This document shows, in pieces, positions 60,686-61,933 of a DNA stretch of 61,933 nucleotides (positions within the stretch are counted from its first letter, which is position 1; the number at the start of each line of letters is the position of its first letter). The position numbers and the translations under genes are program-made. Source of the DNA: Flavobacteriaceae bacterium UBA3179 (lineage in GTDB: Bacteria > Bacteroidota > Bacteroidia > Flavobacteriales > Flavobacteriaceae); contig DEXR01000029.1 in assembly GCA_002364245.1 (NCBI GenBank), forward strand, positions 16,480 to 78,412, in the 5' to 3' direction. A model generated the notes under the pieces. The model did not search any database, was not told the origin of the DNA, and saw only the letters and a program-made list of their open reading frames with translations.

Positions 60686-61933
60686 ATGTTTAAAGGAATA
60701 TTTACAAATTTTAAAGGCAATCTCTTTGGTGGTATAACCGCAGGGATTGTGGCGTTACCTCTGGCACTTGCCTTTGGTGTTCAGTCAGGTTTAGGTCCTG
60801 ACGCCGGATTGTACGGTGCCATTATGATCTGTTTTTTTGCTTCCCTTTTTGGAGGTACTAACACGCAGATTTCGGGACCAACTGCGCCTATGACAGCTGT
60901 TTCCATGGTTGTTATTGCAGGTATTGTAACTGCAAATAATGGAAGTGTAGAACAAGCTCTTCCTTATATTTTATTAGTCTTCTTATTGGCTGGATTGATC
61001 CAGGTTGTGATGGGGGTCGTAGGTATTGGTAAATATATTCGCTATATACCGTATCCCGTTGTTTCTGGTTTTATGACCGCTATTGGGGTTATTATATTAA
61101 TTACGCAAATATTACCCATGTTAGGGTATTATACTGAAGACGATACTGAATTTATAACTGAATTTAAGCCTCAAGCTGAGGAAGTCTTATTGGATAAAAT
61201 CTTAAAAGATGAAGCTGGAGAAGGCATTTTAGTTTTAGAAGACTTCAAAGAAACAATAAACAGAGCCGAAGAAATAACTGAATCTGAAATTACCAAAGAA
61301 GCGACCACACTTGCTAAATCAGAGAGTTCAGGAGTTTTAGGAGCTATAAAGTCACTTCCTAGGGCAATTAGTAGTATAAGTTGGCTGGAATTTGCTTTGG
61401 CTGCATTGACCATTTTTATTATTTATGGATTTAAGCGTATAACAACGGTCGTGCCCAGTACTTTGGTGGCACTGTTGGTTGTTTCGGCAGGAGCTTATTT
61501 TTTAAATCTTGAATATCGTCCTATTGAACAGATACCAGGTGGTTTCCCAATACCTAACCTTGATATGTTCGCAAGTTTCAGTATAGGAAAAATTTCCCCC
61601 TATGTGTTCAGTGCCATAACATTGGCGTTTTTAGGGGCAATCGACTCGCTATTAACCTCTGTTGTGGCTGATAACATGACCAAGACTAAGCACAAACCCA
61701 ATAAAGAATTGGTAGGACAAGGTATTGGTAATAGTGTTGCTGCTATTTTTGGTGGTATTCCAGGTGCAGGAGCGACCATTCGTACCGTTGTAAATATTAA
61801 GTCTGGGGGTACAACACGACTTTCAGGTATGATTGCTGCAATATTGCTTTTAGTGATATTATTAGCATTAGGGCCGGTTGCATCACAAATTCCGGCAGCT
61901 GTATTGGCGGGTATATTAATTACCGTTGGTATA
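60686..61933 (+). CDS. SulP family anion transporter (C-terminus outside window)
   Basis: 416 codons from the ATG at 60686 to the edge. The N-terminal GGITAGIVALPLALAFGVQSGLGPDAGLYGAI and QISGPTAPMTA are SulP hallmarks, and AFLGAIDSLLTSVVADNMTK and GGIPGAGATIRTVVNI follow later. Between membrane segments (about residues 149-217) lies an acidic loop of about 70 residues, longer than usual. The STAS domain, if present, is beyond the edge. Close coupling to carbonic anhydrase suggests bicarbonate transport; sulfate cannot be excluded. Confidence 0.92.
   Translation, partial: MFKGIFTNFKGNLFGGITAGIVALPLALAFGVQSGLGPDAGLYGAIMICFFASLFGGTNTQISGPTAPMTAVSMVVIAGIVTANNGSVEQALPYILLVFLLAGLIQVVMGVVGIGKYIRYIPYPVVSGFMTAIGVIILITQILPMLGYYTEDDTEFITEFKPQAEEVLLDKILKDEAGEGILVLEDFKETINRAEEITESEITKEATTLAKSESSGVLGAIKSLPRAISSISWLEFALAALTIFIIYGFKRITTVVPSTLVALLVVSAGAYFLNLEYRPIEQIPGGFPIPNLDMFASFSIGKISPYVFSAITLAFLGAIDSLLTSVVADNMTKTKHKPNKELVGQGIGNSVAAIFGGIPGAGATIRTVVNIKSGGTTRLSGMIAAILLLVILLALGPVASQIPAAVLAGILITVGI

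Overview
The window reads as chromosomal DNA of a member of the Flavobacteriaceae (Bacteroidota). The base composition is AT-rich. Probable promoters carry the Bacteroidota -7 box TAnnTTTG, Shine-Dalgarno signals are mostly weak, and lipoproteins with a Ser-Cys or Ala-Cys lipobox are frequent. Family markers of the group are present: an IPExxxVDY protein, a VGIGT-type surface protein, an OmpA protein with thrombospondin type 3 repeats, a viroplasmin-RNase H fusion, a complete Bat operon and an acpP-fabF-rnc-pyk cluster. I see no tRNA, rRNA, CRISPR array, insertion sequence or prophage.

Layout. 1-8000 (minus): the two halves of an AddAB-like helicase-nuclease flank an OmpA-type outer membrane protein and 2-amino-3-ketobutyrate CoA ligase. 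8172-9982: superoxide dismutase, then a gene-poor stretch with a small basic ORF between two copies of a roughly 112-bp element. Each element looks like a minus-strand small RNA gene with its own promoter and terminator. 9983-14937 (mostly minus): amidophosphoribosyltransferase, a PfkB-type kinase, a frameshifted surface protein (plus strand), RNase H1 and PurN. 15115-19337 (plus): acpP-fabF-rnc-IPExxxVDY-pyk. 19383-22990: SH3 lipoprotein, DNA polymerase IV, and a three-gene overlapping set (NAD(P)-binding protein, CYTH protein, YciI-like lipoprotein). 22982-29845 (minus): a tripartite RND efflux operon led by a GbsR/MarR-type regulator and followed by a TetR regulator. 29945-39532 (minus): PBP1C with its alpha-2-macroglobulin partner, then a monooxygenase-fold protein and an isoaspartyl peptidase. 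39739-42494 (plus): CAP-domain lipoprotein, 3-hydroxyanthranilate dioxygenase, ALDH7-type aldehyde dehydrogenase. 42656-48710 (minus): acyl-ACP desaturase, a phosphoesterase / zinc-ribbon / SPFH cassette, an AlbA_2 protein and a short-chain dehydrogenase. 48857-50218 (plus): two related lipoproteins. 50395-59563 (plus): MoxR, DUF58, a BatD-like protein and BatA-E. 59634-61933 (plus): a small membrane-anchored protein, beta-carbonic anhydrase and the start of a SulP anion transporter.

The most interesting signal is in 8867-9876. Two near-identical loci, each with a TATATTTG box, a 5' hairpin, an unpaired AUUUGGGGC segment and a terminator hairpin with one compensated base-pair change, probably encode sibling small RNAs of about 75 nt. 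The unpaired segment is complementary to the loop of a hairpin predicted in the 5' leader of the CAP-domain lipoprotein gene (39706-39728), 30 kb away. This suggests, but does not prove, a small-RNA and target pair. Other points worth checking are an 18-bp palindrome on the promoter of the efflux operon, a one-base frameshift in the surface-protein gene, a terminator-like hairpin inside the Bat operon, and an unusually long acidic loop in the SulP transporter.
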